Positions 38,485 through 47,429 of a stretch of 64,000 bases of DNA are shown here, piece by piece; positions within the stretch are counted from its first letter, which is position 1, and each line of letters opens with the position of its first letter. The DNA is taken from positions 3,072,872 through 3,136,871 of the forward strand of contig RPFO01000406.1 of the NCBI GenBank assembly GCA_009746045.1, written 5' to 3'. The position numbers and the translations under genes were made by a program. The notes beneath the pieces were generated by a model. It was not told where the DNA came from, did not search any database, and was given only the letters and a program-made list of their open reading frames with translations. The DNA comes from Mesostigma viride (taxonomy: Eukaryota > Streptophyta > Mesostigmatophyceae > Mesostigmatales > Mesostigmataceae).

Positions 38485-38808
38485 ATGCCTCGCTGTGTTA
38501 GGAAAACGAAAGATGGCAGACAATGTCTCCTAACCGCTGCTCGCGGCTGCAAATCCTGCGCTACTCATCTGGCTTGTTCCGCGAGAAGGAGGAACACGCA
38601 TCGAGCTAAGGCGCCATCGCTCGAAGATGGCCCGCCTCTCGCCCCGGGCGTGTGGGACTTAGTTCCGACCGACATCGCTCGCAAAATCGCGAAACAGGCG
38701 GGACAGCCAATGATCGACCCGCGCGTGATGCAGGCAGGAATGAAGGGGTTGCTAAAATTAAAGCAGCAAGAGGTGAAAGAGCCCTTAAGAAAGTTATCTG
38801 AAAATTGA
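38485..38808 (+). CDS. Cys/His-cluster protein, 107 aa
   Basis: N-terminal C-V-R-K-T-K-D-G-R-Q-C, nine residues, C-A-T-H, the sixth member of the Cys/His family in this module. The middle has V-W-D-L-V-P-T-D-I-A-R-K-I-A, reminiscent of a degenerate F-box core, and the end is basic and helical. An AT-rich TTAATTAAAT precedes the ATG directly. Unknown role. Confidence 0.68.
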   Translation: MPRCVRKTKDGRQCLLTAARGCKSCATHLACSARRRNTHRAKAPSLEDGPPLAPGVWDLVPTDIARKIAKQAGQPMIDPRVMQAGMKGLLKLKQQEVKEPLRKLSEN

Positions 38809-38838
38809 AGAAAGACAATTAATTTTTCGCCCGAATCA

Positions 38839-40224
38839 ATGGCGTTGTATAGACAGCTAAAAACAATAAGCCCGTTGTTTGAAAAACTTGATCAGAAGAA
38901 CTACCTCCTGGACGGTAACCGAATGTTACAAGATAAAATTGATATGCGCATGTTTATGGAGCGGGAAAAAGAGCCTAACGACATAAAGACGTGGTTTAAC
39001 CCCAAAACAAAACGTTTTGAAGAGCCGGATCCGAACGTCGAGTATTTCGAGAATGCAACAGCTGGGCTTCTTCCGCATGAATATCCGTTTCAAAACCGAG
39101 AAGAGTTCATACGTGGCAGGGACGAGTATTTGAAGCAGCTGGAACGAGAAGAGAGAAGTCTTTACGACGAACCCCGTCGCAGAGGAGCCCATTTCAACCG
39201 TTTGCCTTCATCGGACACGTTCCTAAAAGTAGACCATTCTCTGAAAACCCTTGACGATCTTCGAATCCCAATGAAAAATGTCGTGAGAGAAATGGAAGAG
39301 AGGTTAAAAAAAAATCGTAACGGCCTCGTGAAGAACGGGAAACTCGACATTAACGACGATGATATTGATATAACTGCTCACGTGCTGAACAAACACATGT
39401 TTGGGGGGGGGTTTCCCATGAAAGATGTCGCTTTCCAGTTTGAACCAGATAGTGTGAAAAAGCATTTTACACAAAACCGTGCTGAACCAAACCACTTTGC
39501 AGTCAACATGCACGATGGCAAATATATCGCTTTGAACAAGAAAGCTTTTTTGGATACATTTGCACCTGCAAACCCGAAATTGAGGACCTATAACGATAAT
39601 ATAAAACCCGAATCTCAAATGGAGTTATTGGCACGAATCATGGCTCACGAAATGGTGCACACGATCCAAGAAAACACGAGAGATAGGGACGGAAACCGCG
39701 TTAAAGATTTCAAGTACGAAAATCACGGTCCCGTGTTTGAAAAGCTAAACCAACTTTATCTAGGAAGTTTGAATCACACAACATTGAATAGCGACATTCC
39801 AGTTTCTCGCGAACAACTGGAAGAGAATAGACGAAAACAGCGAATGAGGATGTATTTTAATCCCAATAATAAAAAAAAAAGATCCACAAAAGAGTACGCG
39901 CAAAATCTTCTTGACGAGGACGAAGCCAGAGCCCAGGCGCTGGGGATACCACAATTTTCCGAAGAACAGAAAGCGCGCAGGCAAGAGCGGAATAAAACCA
40001 TTCCGGCGGAAACCATGAAAGAGAAGTACGGCGACGAGTTTTGGTACCCTTTATCCGGCGGCAAACTGGATGATATCGAGTATACAGGGACGGATGGTTA
40101 CGAGGACGCGGAGGAAAGACAAGAAAGTGACAGCAGTGACGACGAATTTCACGATGCGCCGGCTGGCCAAAAACGAGTGCGTAAAAACGCGCGAACTCGA
40201 AAACGCCCCACCTGCAAAAAATAG
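38839..40224 (+). CDS. SprT-like zinc metalloprotease, 461 aa
   Basis: Residues 270-274 are H-E-M-V-H, the H-E-x-x-H zinc site, preceded by A-R-I-M-A. The third ligand is the His of N-H-G-P-V-F at 296, spaced as in SprT/Spartan proteases, which degrade proteins crosslinked to DNA. Virus-encoded SprT-like proteins occur in large DNA viruses. The N-terminal 200 residues are helical and unlike Spartan. The C-terminus is acidic (E-D-A-E-E-R-Q-E-S-D-S-S-D-D-E) and ends in a basic stretch. A role in clearing adducts or processing terminal proteins during replication is inference. Confidence 0.8.
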   Translation: MALYRQLKTISPLFEKLDQKNYLLDGNRMLQDKIDMRMFMEREKEPNDIKTWFNPKTKRFEEPDPNVEYFENATAGLLPHEYPFQNREEFIRGRDEYLKQLEREERSLYDEPRRRGAHFNRLPSSDTFLKVDHSLKTLDDLRIPMKNVVREMEERLKKNRNGLVKNGKLDINDDDIDITAHVLNKHMFGGGFPMKDVAFQFEPDSVKKHFTQNRAEPNHFAVNMHDGKYIALNKKAFLDTFAPANPKLRTYNDNIKPESQMELLARIMAHEMVHTIQENTRDRDGNRVKDFKYENHGPVFEKLNQLYLGSLNHTTLNSDIPVSREQLEENRRKQRMRMYFNPNNKKKRSTKEYAQNLLDEDEARAQALGIPQFSEEQKARRQERNKTIPAETMKEKYGDEFWYPLSGGKLDDIEYTGTDGYEDAEERQESDSSDDEFHDAPAGQKRVRKNARTRKRPTCKK

Positions 40225-40601
40225 CCCCTTCCGCCCCCCTCGGGCCCCTCCAGCCCCCCCAGGGTCCCCCCAGGTCCCCCTGCGGTGTACCGGCTCTGGG
40301 TCGTCCCGTGGCCCCGCTGGTCGGCCCGTGGTATCGTAACGGCTGGCAGTCGGCGCGTAACCGCCGTTTAGTCCGTCCGTAACCGCGGCCCGGCACGGGA
40401 AGTAACGGTTTCCGGAGGAGACGTGGCGCGTCTCGCGCCCGAAGAAGTGTCCACGGACACGTAACGGAACCTAACCGCCGACCGCGTAATTTTTTCACGC
40501 GGCGAGGCGAGCACCGCGCGGGTATAAAACCCCGCCGCCCTCCTCGTCGCACGCACTCTCGCTCTCTCTCTCACGCTCTCGAACCCTTTCCATTTCCTGC
40601 C
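40225..40601. promoter_or_regulatory. Promoter region of the 40602 gene, module boundary
   Basis: GC-rich interval where CCCGTGG sites resume (near 40305, 40325) with several GTAAC(C/G) units. A TATAAAAC at 40523 lies 79 bp before the ATG, followed by a CTCTCTCT initiator-like tract. Confidence 0.65.
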
Positions 40602-41336
40602 ATGGCGACTGCGGCCTGCCGCGATTGCGGCCTGCGTTTCCCGAAGGACAGCGCCGAGTTCCTCCCCAAGCGCGGTTGCAAGCGCACGAGTCGCTGTTCC
40701 AAGTGCCGCTCCAAACGCCTCGCCAACGCAAAGCGCAACAAGGCCGAGAAGCAGAGGATGGAGGAGGAGCTATGGCAGCGGATGAAGCAGGAAATGGGGC
40801 TCTTCGAAACGCCCCGTGACGAGAACTTCCCGGCCCCCAAGAAGGTGTGCGTTCCCTCCCGCCGCCGCCGCGATTTCAAGCCTCCGCACGACGGGATGGG
40901 CGCCAGAGTCAAGGATCTGCCCAGACTCTCCATGCGGTGCTCCGATTTCTCTCGCGGCAACCCGCTTGCCGCCTGGGTGGTGACTCGCGACGAGATTTTG
41001 GGCCGCGAAAACGCCGCTCGCGAGCTGGAGAATGCCCGTTTGGCCCGGATGGACAGGGAAAATCGCGAGGCCCCCGTTTCTGTCGACCAAGTCGAGCAGG
41101 AGGAGGAGGAGGAGCAGGCTCCTTCCGATCACGAGATGAGCGATTTCGAAGGCTCCGTCCCCTCGTACTCTTACACCTCCTCCGAGGAGGAGGAAGAGGT
41201 GGGGAGCAAGTCCCCCCGCCAGGATCTGGACGTGGATGACACGTTCTTCGGCTGCAACTTTGACGATCTGGACTTGGATGCCACCTTCGATCCGTGCAAG
41301 AGCCTGCACGACATGGCCGCCTCTGTCAAACTGTGA
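40602..41336 (+). CDS. Zinc-ribbon protein with acidic C-terminus, 244 aa
   Basis: C6-x2-C9 and C32-x2-C35 form a likely zinc ribbon (a Cys at 26 lies between), followed by a basic helix (K-R-L-A-N-A-K-R-N-K-A-E-K-Q). The second half is acidic with runs of Glu and Ser/Glu. The last 50 residues alternate Asp with Leu/Phe (F-D-D-L-D-L-D), like an activation domain. A transcription activator is a reasonable guess. TATA box 79 bp upstream, with CCCGTGG sites beyond. Confidence 0.7.
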   Translation: MATAACRDCGLRFPKDSAEFLPKRGCKRTSRCSKCRSKRLANAKRNKAEKQRMEEELWQRMKQEMGLFETPRDENFPAPKKVCVPSRRRRDFKPPHDGMGARVKDLPRLSMRCSDFSRGNPLAAWVVTRDEILGRENAARELENARLARMDRENREAPVSVDQVEQEEEEEQAPSDHEMSDFEGSVPSYSYTSSEEEEEVGSKSPRQDLDVDDTFFGCNFDDLDLDATFDPCKSLHDMAASVKL

Positions 41337-41465
41337 AAACTGTGGGGAATAGGACTCTGTCAGCCCCTCTCTCCTATTTATTAAACTCGTAATCCTATTT
41401 TTAATGCAAACTCGACTTGTGTCTCAAACATGCGTGCCCACAATGAGTCTCCTCTAATTCTGGCA

Positions 41466-42690
41466 TAGGGGGTGGAGATAGTGGAGATAGTGGAGATGCA
41501 TCTCCATACCCCCCCCTCCCTTCTCCCAAAACTTTTCTGGCAGGAAATACTCATGCAAATTCCAATATTGTCCCGTGGAATCCTAACTGTCCAATTATAA
41601 GTATTTTACGCGATGGTGACGAGTGACAGCATAAGAGGGTGCGCGGGGCGGTGGAGATAGTGGAGATAGTGGAGATTCATCTCCATCCCCCCCCCTCCTC
41701 TCGAAAAACTTTCCCGGGCGGTGACGGAGTGGAGATAGTGGAGATAGAGGTGGAGATAGGTACCTCCACGACTTTGACCTTTGTTTTTTGAAAAGGAGAA
41801 GGCTTTTGAAGGAAACGGATAGCGGGATGCGATCAGGCGACTCTCTGGCTTTCCGTGCCCGCCCCTCTCTCGACCCAGTTCCCACCGGGTGAAGAGAATT
41901 CTCGGCATTCGACAGAGTGGAGATAGTGGAGATAGTGGAGATTCATCTCCATACCCCCCCCCTCCCTTGAAAAACTTTTTCCTGGACCAGAGTTCTCGCG
42001 TCTGCCGCCAAGCACTGTCTCTCTGCTGCCCATAAAATTTTGTATATTTACGACTATTTCTCTCTGCTGCCCATAAAATTTTGTATATTTACGACTATTT
42101 CTCTCTGCTGCCCATAAAATTTTGTATATATTCCACGGGAAGTATAAAAGTTTCTCTCTGCTGCCCATAAAATTTTGTATATTTACAACTATTTCTCTCT
42201 GCTGCCCATAAAATTTTATGTATATTCATAGCATTTCCCGGCACCTGCCAGCGCAGAGACTGCATTCCGTTCCAGCCAAAAAAAGTTTTTCGAAGGAAGG
42301 GGGGGGTATGGAGATGCATCTCCACTATCTCCACTATCTCCACTCCGTGGAACCCCGAGGACTGGCTCTCGAGCACCGAGAAACTTGTCATGAAACCCGG
42401 TTTATCAGAATCCTAGAGACTCCCCCGATCCGATCCCGCTGTCCCTTTCCTCCAAAATCCTTCTCCTTTTCGAAACACAAAGGTCAAAGTCGTGGAGGTA
42501 CCTATCTCCACCTCCATCTCCACTATCTCCACCCCGTGCCGGCGTCTGTCACGGTCGCGTAAAATACTTGGAATTGGACAGTTAGGATTCCACGGGACAA
42601 TATTGGAATTTGCGTGAGTATTTCCTGCCAGAAAAGTTTTGGGAGAAGGGAGGGGGGGGTATGGAGATGAATCTCCACTATCTCCATCTC
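41466..42690. repeat. Long imperfect inverted repeat with central 41-bp tandem repeats
   Basis: Left arm 41466-41990 and right arm 42276-42690 are inverted, degenerate copies of each other. The match runs from (GGAGATAGT)n and CCTCCC(T) blocks through a segment containing TTTGACCTTTGT to the TCCAATTATAAG segment. At the centre (42018-42240) the sequence TCTCTCTGCTGCCC followed by ATAAAATTTT recurs five times at 42018, 42059, 42100, 42153 and 42194. The first three are in register at 41 bp. No gene is supported in 41337-42979. Candidates: replication origin, nested hairpin transposons, or hairpin RNA source. Confidence 0.75.
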
Positions 42691-42979
42691 CACTCCACAC
42701 TGCCGCGGGCCTCGTCGCGCTTCTTGCATCTGTCACCTGCCGGACTATGCTCGCATCTGTCACTCCCGTGGACTATGCTCGCATCTGTCACTCCCGTGGA
42801 CTATGCTTGCGTCTGTCACCTGCCTAGGCTGTTTAGGACTTGTGTTTTTTCGCGAAAGTTTGGGTGACTCATTGTTGAGATTGGGCTCATTGTTGGACTT
42901 GTGTTTTTTCATTAAAAAATAAAGGATAGATTACACCCCGTCACGGGGCTAGACTAAGTGTGTACGAGGACATCCTAAT

Positions 42980-44410
42980 TTACACAACCCTGGCCACCTT
43001 GGCGCGAGAACGGGTCACCATCTTCTCCATCTCCCCGCGCTTCCGCGAGGAGCTGCGCAGGATCATCTGTGTGATCTGCACGACCGGCGCCGCCTGCTCC
43101 ACAGCCCGCACCACTGGCGCCTGCTCCTCCTGGCGCCACATGCAGAAGGCGGACGGAATGCCCTCTGCCTTCCTCCTCTCCTCCTGCAACATCTTCTCCT
43201 CGCGCTCCTTCTTCTCCTTCTGCCTCCTCTCCTCCTGCAGCTCCCTCTCCTCCTGCTCAAACAGCCTCGACAGCATCATGGTCTTGTGCATCAAGCGCTC
43301 GGCACGCATTTCTGCGACATCCTCCTCATCCATATATGTTTTCTTCTCGAAGTCCCCCAGCTCCTCCGAGAGTTCCTCCTGCAACCGCGCGTGGTAGACC
43401 GGAAAGTCGTACATGACCCTCTGCTCCAGAGGGATCGCAGCGCGCTCCTTCTTGATATCCGCCAGCACCGGGGTCAGGCACCAAGCGGGCAAGGCCCTGA
43501 ACCCCCTGTAGACCCAATCGGGGACGCGCTCGGAGGCCTTCTCCATCCTCTCGGATTCCTCCGGGTCCCGGCAGGGATTCCGCATGTGCACCTTGAACCG
43601 GATATCCCTCAGCCTGCGAACGACTTCCTCCATGTTCTTGATCGCCGGCTTGATGCTCTCGCTGGTGTCGAGCTGCTCCTCCGAAGGCGCGGACATGTTG
43701 AATTCCATCCTGGACTTGGTAAGCATCCAGATGGGGTTGGAGTGCATCCTCGGGTTGTGGTTCAGGAAGAACTTCAAAGCGGAAGGCCTGCCCCCGTCGC
43801 AGTCGATGGAGTACCTCGACGGAGTGTTCCTGAACTCCATCTTGGCGTCTTCCGCCTCCCTCATCTCGAGCCAGATGCGCCTCTCGTCGAAAAAGTCCTT
43901 CCTGCGCACCAGCTCCTTGATGTCCAGCTTCTGGCCCAGCTTCTCGGCGTCCTTCTCGCTCCTAAAGTGCATAAAGCCGTTCCAACAGATCTCCTTGGTG
44001 GTGTCGCAGAGGAGTTCGATCGTCTTCTCCCTCTGCATGTGCGCCTTCTCCACCAGCTCGTCGTTGAGGCTGAGCTCGATCTTGTCGTTCCAGTTCTTGG
44101 CGTCGCATGACCACGTAATGAAGGTACCCCGCGGAGTGGGCGTGGTGCGGATTTTGGGCGGCTCGTTGTAGAGCTGCACGGACTTCTGGAAAACGCTGCG
44201 AGCCTTCTTCAAGCCGTGAAGGGAGGTGCGATGGCGCTTGAACTTGTCGGTGGAAGGCCTCCCGCTGTACTCGTAGAGGAGAAAAGGGATAGGCTTCTTG
44301 AAATTGCCGAAATGCGCCTCGCCTCTGGCCAGAAAAACTTCGCGCTTGAGGAAGATATCCCGCTCGCACAGGAGGATGGCGAGATCCGAGGGGCCTTGGT
44401 ATTCCGCCAT
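42980..44410 (-). CDS. Unknown 476-aa protein
   Basis: The largest unexplained protein of the outer modules. N-terminal part of mixed composition with L-A-I-L-L-C-E-R-D and L-L-Y-E-Y-S-G-R-P. A middle with many Trp and Arg (about 130-300). C-terminal third a long Glu/Arg coiled coil (E-E-R-R-Q-K-E-K-K-E-R-E-E) and a basic end. No D-D-E, tyrosine-recombinase or H-U-H motif is evident, so I cannot call it a transposase, though its size would allow one. Transcribed from the divergent CCGTGG promoter, TATA near 44492-44500, about 82 bp before the ATG at 44410. A frame open upstream of that ATG passes through the promoter and is rejected. Confidence 0.7.
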   Translation of the reverse strand: MAEYQGPSDLAILLCERDIFLKREVFLARGEAHFGNFKKPIPFLLYEYSGRPSTDKFKRHRTSLHGLKKARSVFQKSVQLYNEPPKIRTTPTPRGTFITWSCDAKNWNDKIELSLNDELVEKAHMQREKTIELLCDTTKEICWNGFMHFRSEKDAEKLGQKLDIKELVRRKDFFDERRIWLEMREAEDAKMEFRNTPSRYSIDCDGGRPSALKFFLNHNPRMHSNPIWMLTKSRMEFNMSAPSEEQLDTSESIKPAIKNMEEVVRRLRDIRFKVHMRNPCRDPEESERMEKASERVPDWVYRGFRALPAWCLTPVLADIKKERAAIPLEQRVMYDFPVYHARLQEELSEELGDFEKKTYMDEEDVAEMRAERLMHKTMMLSRLFEQEERELQEERRQKEKKEREEKMLQEERRKAEGIPSAFCMWRQEEQAPVVRAVEQAAPVVQITQMILRSSSRKRGEMEKMVTRSRAKVARVV

Positions 44411-45130
44411 AGCTGCGAAAGTGTGAGAGGAGAGTGTTGGGTGCGTTGAGCGAGTGGGATGCGAGTGGCGAGACGAGGTGGGGAGGCGGCTTTTATACCT
44501 TGCTGCCACTTCTTGACGAGATCTCCCGTGGTCGAGTGCTGAAGTCCGCATATCGCTTCGTGGCGAGCCACGAGCCGCTAGATAGGCGCGTGCAACCGTA
44601 ACCGTCGTCGTAACCGCGTAAAAGTGTCCCCGTGGACACTGGCGACCACGGGATTTTTTTCTTCTAGAAGCGTAACCGTAACTATCTTGTCCCCGTGGAC
44701 CGTGGAAGGCCACGGGATTTTTTCCGCGGCGGCGTAACCGTAACTATCCGATTCCGTAACCGCGCAAAAGTTTCCCCGTGGACAAAGTAACCGCCGGATA
44801 TTTTTCCCCGTGGCTGCGTGGCCGCGAAAACCCTGTCCCCGTGGACAACGTAACCGCCAGATATTTTTCCCCGTGGTTCCGTAACCGCAAAAACCCTGTC
44901 CGCGTGGACAAAGTAACCGCCGAAAGGTTCTCCCGTGGCAGCGTGGCCGCGAAAACAAATATCCCCGTGGTGGACCGCGGCCCGGTAACGGCCGAAAAGT
45001 GGCTACGTGGCTAATTCAGCACTTTGTAACCGCCCGGCGGCCTGGAAGGTATAAAACCCGGTGCACGACCACGGGGCTCTCACCTCGCTCTCACTAGCAC
45101 CTGATCTCTAACTCTCTCTCTCTCTCAGCT
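44411..45130. promoter_or_regulatory. Divergent promoter with CCCCGTGG sites every 31-32 bp
   Basis: TATA boxes at about 44495 (minus gene) and 45049 (plus gene) each lie about 82 bp from the start codons. Seven CCCCGTGG-like sites in one orientation start at 44774, 44806, 44837, 44869, 44900, 44931 and 44963, spacings 32, 31, 32, 31, 31, 32. Two more at 44628 and 44691 are 63 bp apart, each paired with an inverted CCACGGGA (44646, 44710). Most half-units also contain GTAACCGC or GTGGCCGC, making a 63-bp dimeric repeat. Average spacing 31.5 bp equals three turns of B-DNA. Confidence 0.82.
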
Positions 45131-46012
45131 ATGGCCAACCAGATCGTTTATACAGTGTACCAAGTCCCAGATCTTTACGAACTCCGTGAGAAAACGGATC
45201 CATTTGGTGACTTCTCCGAGTTCAGGGTCTTGTGCGTGGGGGAGTTCGCTGAGGTGGGTCAACTGGTGGCTCAAACCGCGCAAACGGGGATGAGGGCCAT
45301 GACCAAGGTGACAGATCACGTTATGAATCAATTTGCAAAAATGGGGGGCTTTCCAGACTCTTTGGAAATGCTTTTTGCCCACTGCGCGCTCGTTTCCCCG
45401 ACTCAGCTCAAGAACGGCCGTTCTGTGCCCTCTCATGAGTGGACCATGCTGCCCAGGAAAAAAAATGAAGAGCCCGTTCTTCAGAAGACAAGGCCTTTCG
45501 CCTCTGAAGCGTTTTGGCATCATGAATCGGATCCGAATGGCAACCCGATTCCGCTCCAAGTCAACTTCCCCGTATCCGCTAAGCAGCCTCATCCGATTCT
45601 CAAGGTGGGCATCATCTGGGCTCCGGCCTACTCCGTGAAGGATTGGTCTGTGATGTTCAACGTTACCCAGGCGGATATGGTTCCCTCCGCCCCCGGCGCC
45701 CCGAAGACGCGCTTGGAGAAAGTTCATGCCAAGTTTCACCTCCCCATGCCCGGTTCATGGACGCCTATCACCACGTACCTGACTTCCGCTAGCCAGCTCG
45801 AGGAAACCCCTGCAAAAATCAAGGAAATTCAACTCAAGACTCAGGCGGCTCGGGTGGAGATGGAGGATGCTGAGAAACGTGCCTGGCAGGAGCAGTGCCA
45901 GAGGATCCGGGAAGACCACATTGCTAGGATGCAGGCCGAGATGAAAAAGGCTAATCCTTCCACTGAAATTGTCGTTGCTGGAAAGCAAGTGGATGTATCT
46001 CTGGTTCAGTAA
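45131..46012 (+). CDS. Unknown 293-aa protein
   Basis: First 200 residues of globular composition with W-x-M-L-P-R, F-W-H-H-E-S-D-P-N-G-N-P-I-P and G-I-I-W-A-P-A-Y-S-V. The last 80 residues form a charged helix (A-R-V-E-M-E-D-A-E-K-R) ending in a short polar tail. The beta-rich middle could be a small jelly-roll or a nucleic-acid-binding fold; I see no diagnostic motif. Divergently paired with the 42980 gene. TATAAAAC 82 bp upstream and an initiator-like CTCTCT run before the ATG. Confidence 0.7.
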   Translation: MANQIVYTVYQVPDLYELREKTDPFGDFSEFRVLCVGEFAEVGQLVAQTAQTGMRAMTKVTDHVMNQFAKMGGFPDSLEMLFAHCALVSPTQLKNGRSVPSHEWTMLPRKKNEEPVLQKTRPFASEAFWHHESDPNGNPIPLQVNFPVSAKQPHPILKVGIIWAPAYSVKDWSVMFNVTQADMVPSAPGAPKTRLEKVHAKFHLPMPGSWTPITTYLTSASQLEETPAKIKEIQLKTQAARVEMEDAEKRAWQEQCQRIREDHIARMQAEMKKANPSTEIVVAGKQVDVSLVQ

Positions 46013-46396
46013 ATGATCCTTGTGTATTATTTTTATTAATGAAAAACCATTTTCACACAAACTTGAATACCAACAATGAGTCAAACACAATTGCATGCCA
46101 AGTGGCAAATTACTTCAAGTAGTATTTCCGGACGGGTCCGTACACTATCCGTAAATCGTAACTGAAACCCTGTGGATAAGCCCGTACGGCGTCGCGTCGT
46201 TTGTAACCGAATTCCCGTGGATAAGGCCGTACAGCGCCGCGCCGCTTGTAACCGAATTCCAGTGGATAAGTAACTGAAACTCTGTGTCCCCGTGGACAGC
46301 TGCTCCCGAGAGGTACAAAGACTCCAAGTTTGCGACTTGTTTCCCATCTCGCTCTCGTTTTCTCTCGCGCAATCCCTCTCGCACTCTCATCCATCC

Positions 46397-47374
46397 ATGG
46401 CTCCCGCTACCAGGTCCTCTGTTCGCCTCAACAACACCCCGCTGTTCCCTCTCTCCTTGGCAGCCATATCCAAGCGAAAGAAGCACGCCTGCAAGAAGCC
46501 TGTCCTCGTGGAGCACAGCGACGAGTCGAACCCCGTAAAGGACTCCGCTTTCGACTTGGTGAGGCCGCGTATCTGCGACACCTGTTTCCACATGCCGACG
46601 GACTTTTTCTACCTCTTCAAAAACGACCAAGGCTCCGTCGAGTGCAAGTGCGATGGCTGCGTCAAGGCCATCCCTCAAATCGCCGACTTCGTGCACAAGT
46701 ACTCGGATTCGCTCATGCGCTACCGAGTCCCTGAGCAAGATACGCCACCTCGCCGCTCCTATTCGTGCGTGGAGTGCATGTCGTACGTCACTGGAGCTGC
46801 CTTCGTCCACGATACGCCTGCAACGCAGCATATGCGCAACAAGACCACTCTGTGCGAGCCCTGCTACCAAAAGAAGGTCGTGATCGCACTTCGCAAGTTG
46901 AAGGTGGCCGAGAACGAAGTCAGAACAGAAAAGGAGAACGAGCTCGTGCAGAGTTTCGTGAGGGACTGGAAGATGGACACGCAGGCCGGGGAGCAAGGGA
47001 CTTCTCTCTACCTGCAGAACTCGAACGTGGCGAGCTGTTGGCCCCCGAAGGAGTGCTCCACCTGCACGGTGAGGTTCTTGCACGACGTCATGTCTGCCTA
47101 TATTGTCCCGGACCAGTTCTCGGACCAGATCCGCGTCCGCTGCCACAATTGCGCAAGGAACGCGCCCTTCAAGGCGAAGATCCTCTTGGAGGGGTACAGC
47201 CAAGACAACGGCTTGAAGAAGCTCCTGGAAAAACCCAAAGACCAGAGGGACGAGTTTGTCCCCTTGGGAGTCAACTTGCAGCCCATGAACAGAGCCGAGG
47301 AGAAGCAGTTCCTCCGCGGCGTGCTTGACCTTCTCGTGACTGAGGGCAAACCACTGCTTTTTGGGCGCAAGTGA
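46397..47374 (+). CDS. Cys-cluster protein, 325 aa
   Basis: Three pairs of C-x2-C motifs, C-D-T-C with C-K-C-D-G-C, C-V-E-C with C-E-P-C, and C-S-T-C with C-H-N-C, spread over about residues 55-265 and suggesting three zinc-binding units. The first (C-x2-C-x6-F-F/Y-L...C) resembles the N-terminus of the 40602 protein. The N-terminus is basic. CCCGTGG sites at about 46212 and 46286 and a TATA-like TACAAAG near 46313 precede the ATG at 46397 by about 84 bp. Likely nucleic-acid binding. Confidence 0.7.
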   Translation: MAPATRSSVRLNNTPLFPLSLAAISKRKKHACKKPVLVEHSDESNPVKDSAFDLVRPRICDTCFHMPTDFFYLFKNDQGSVECKCDGCVKAIPQIADFVHKYSDSLMRYRVPEQDTPPRRSYSCVECMSYVTGAAFVHDTPATQHMRNKTTLCEPCYQKKVVIALRKLKVAENEVRTEKENELVQSFVRDWKMDTQAGEQGTSLYLQNSNVASCWPPKECSTCTVRFLHDVMSAYIVPDQFSDQIRVRCHNCARNAPFKAKILLEGYSQDNGLKKLLEKPKDQRDEFVPLGVNLQPMNRAEEKQFLRGVLDLLVTEGKPLLFGRK

Positions 47375-47429
47375 TGCAGTATAGGAAACACGATTGAGTG
47401 ATATTATTTATTTTTATAATGAAAAGACC

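Noticed and set aside
38485-38808. F-box in the middle of the Cys/His protein (D-L-V-P-T-D-I-A-R-K-I-A)
   Set aside because: Only one helix resembles an F-box and the rest of the domain is missing, so I left it as a remark.
43286-44110. A 274-codon plus-strand frame
   Set aside because: Antisense shadow of the 476-aa gene at 42980-44410; composition His/Leu/Pro-rich without motifs.
44774-44970. CRISPR-like array, because of regular 31-32 bp spacing
   Set aside because: The conserved part is only 8 bp, half-units resemble one another along their whole length, there are no cas genes and the setting is a eukaryotic promoter with a TATA box.
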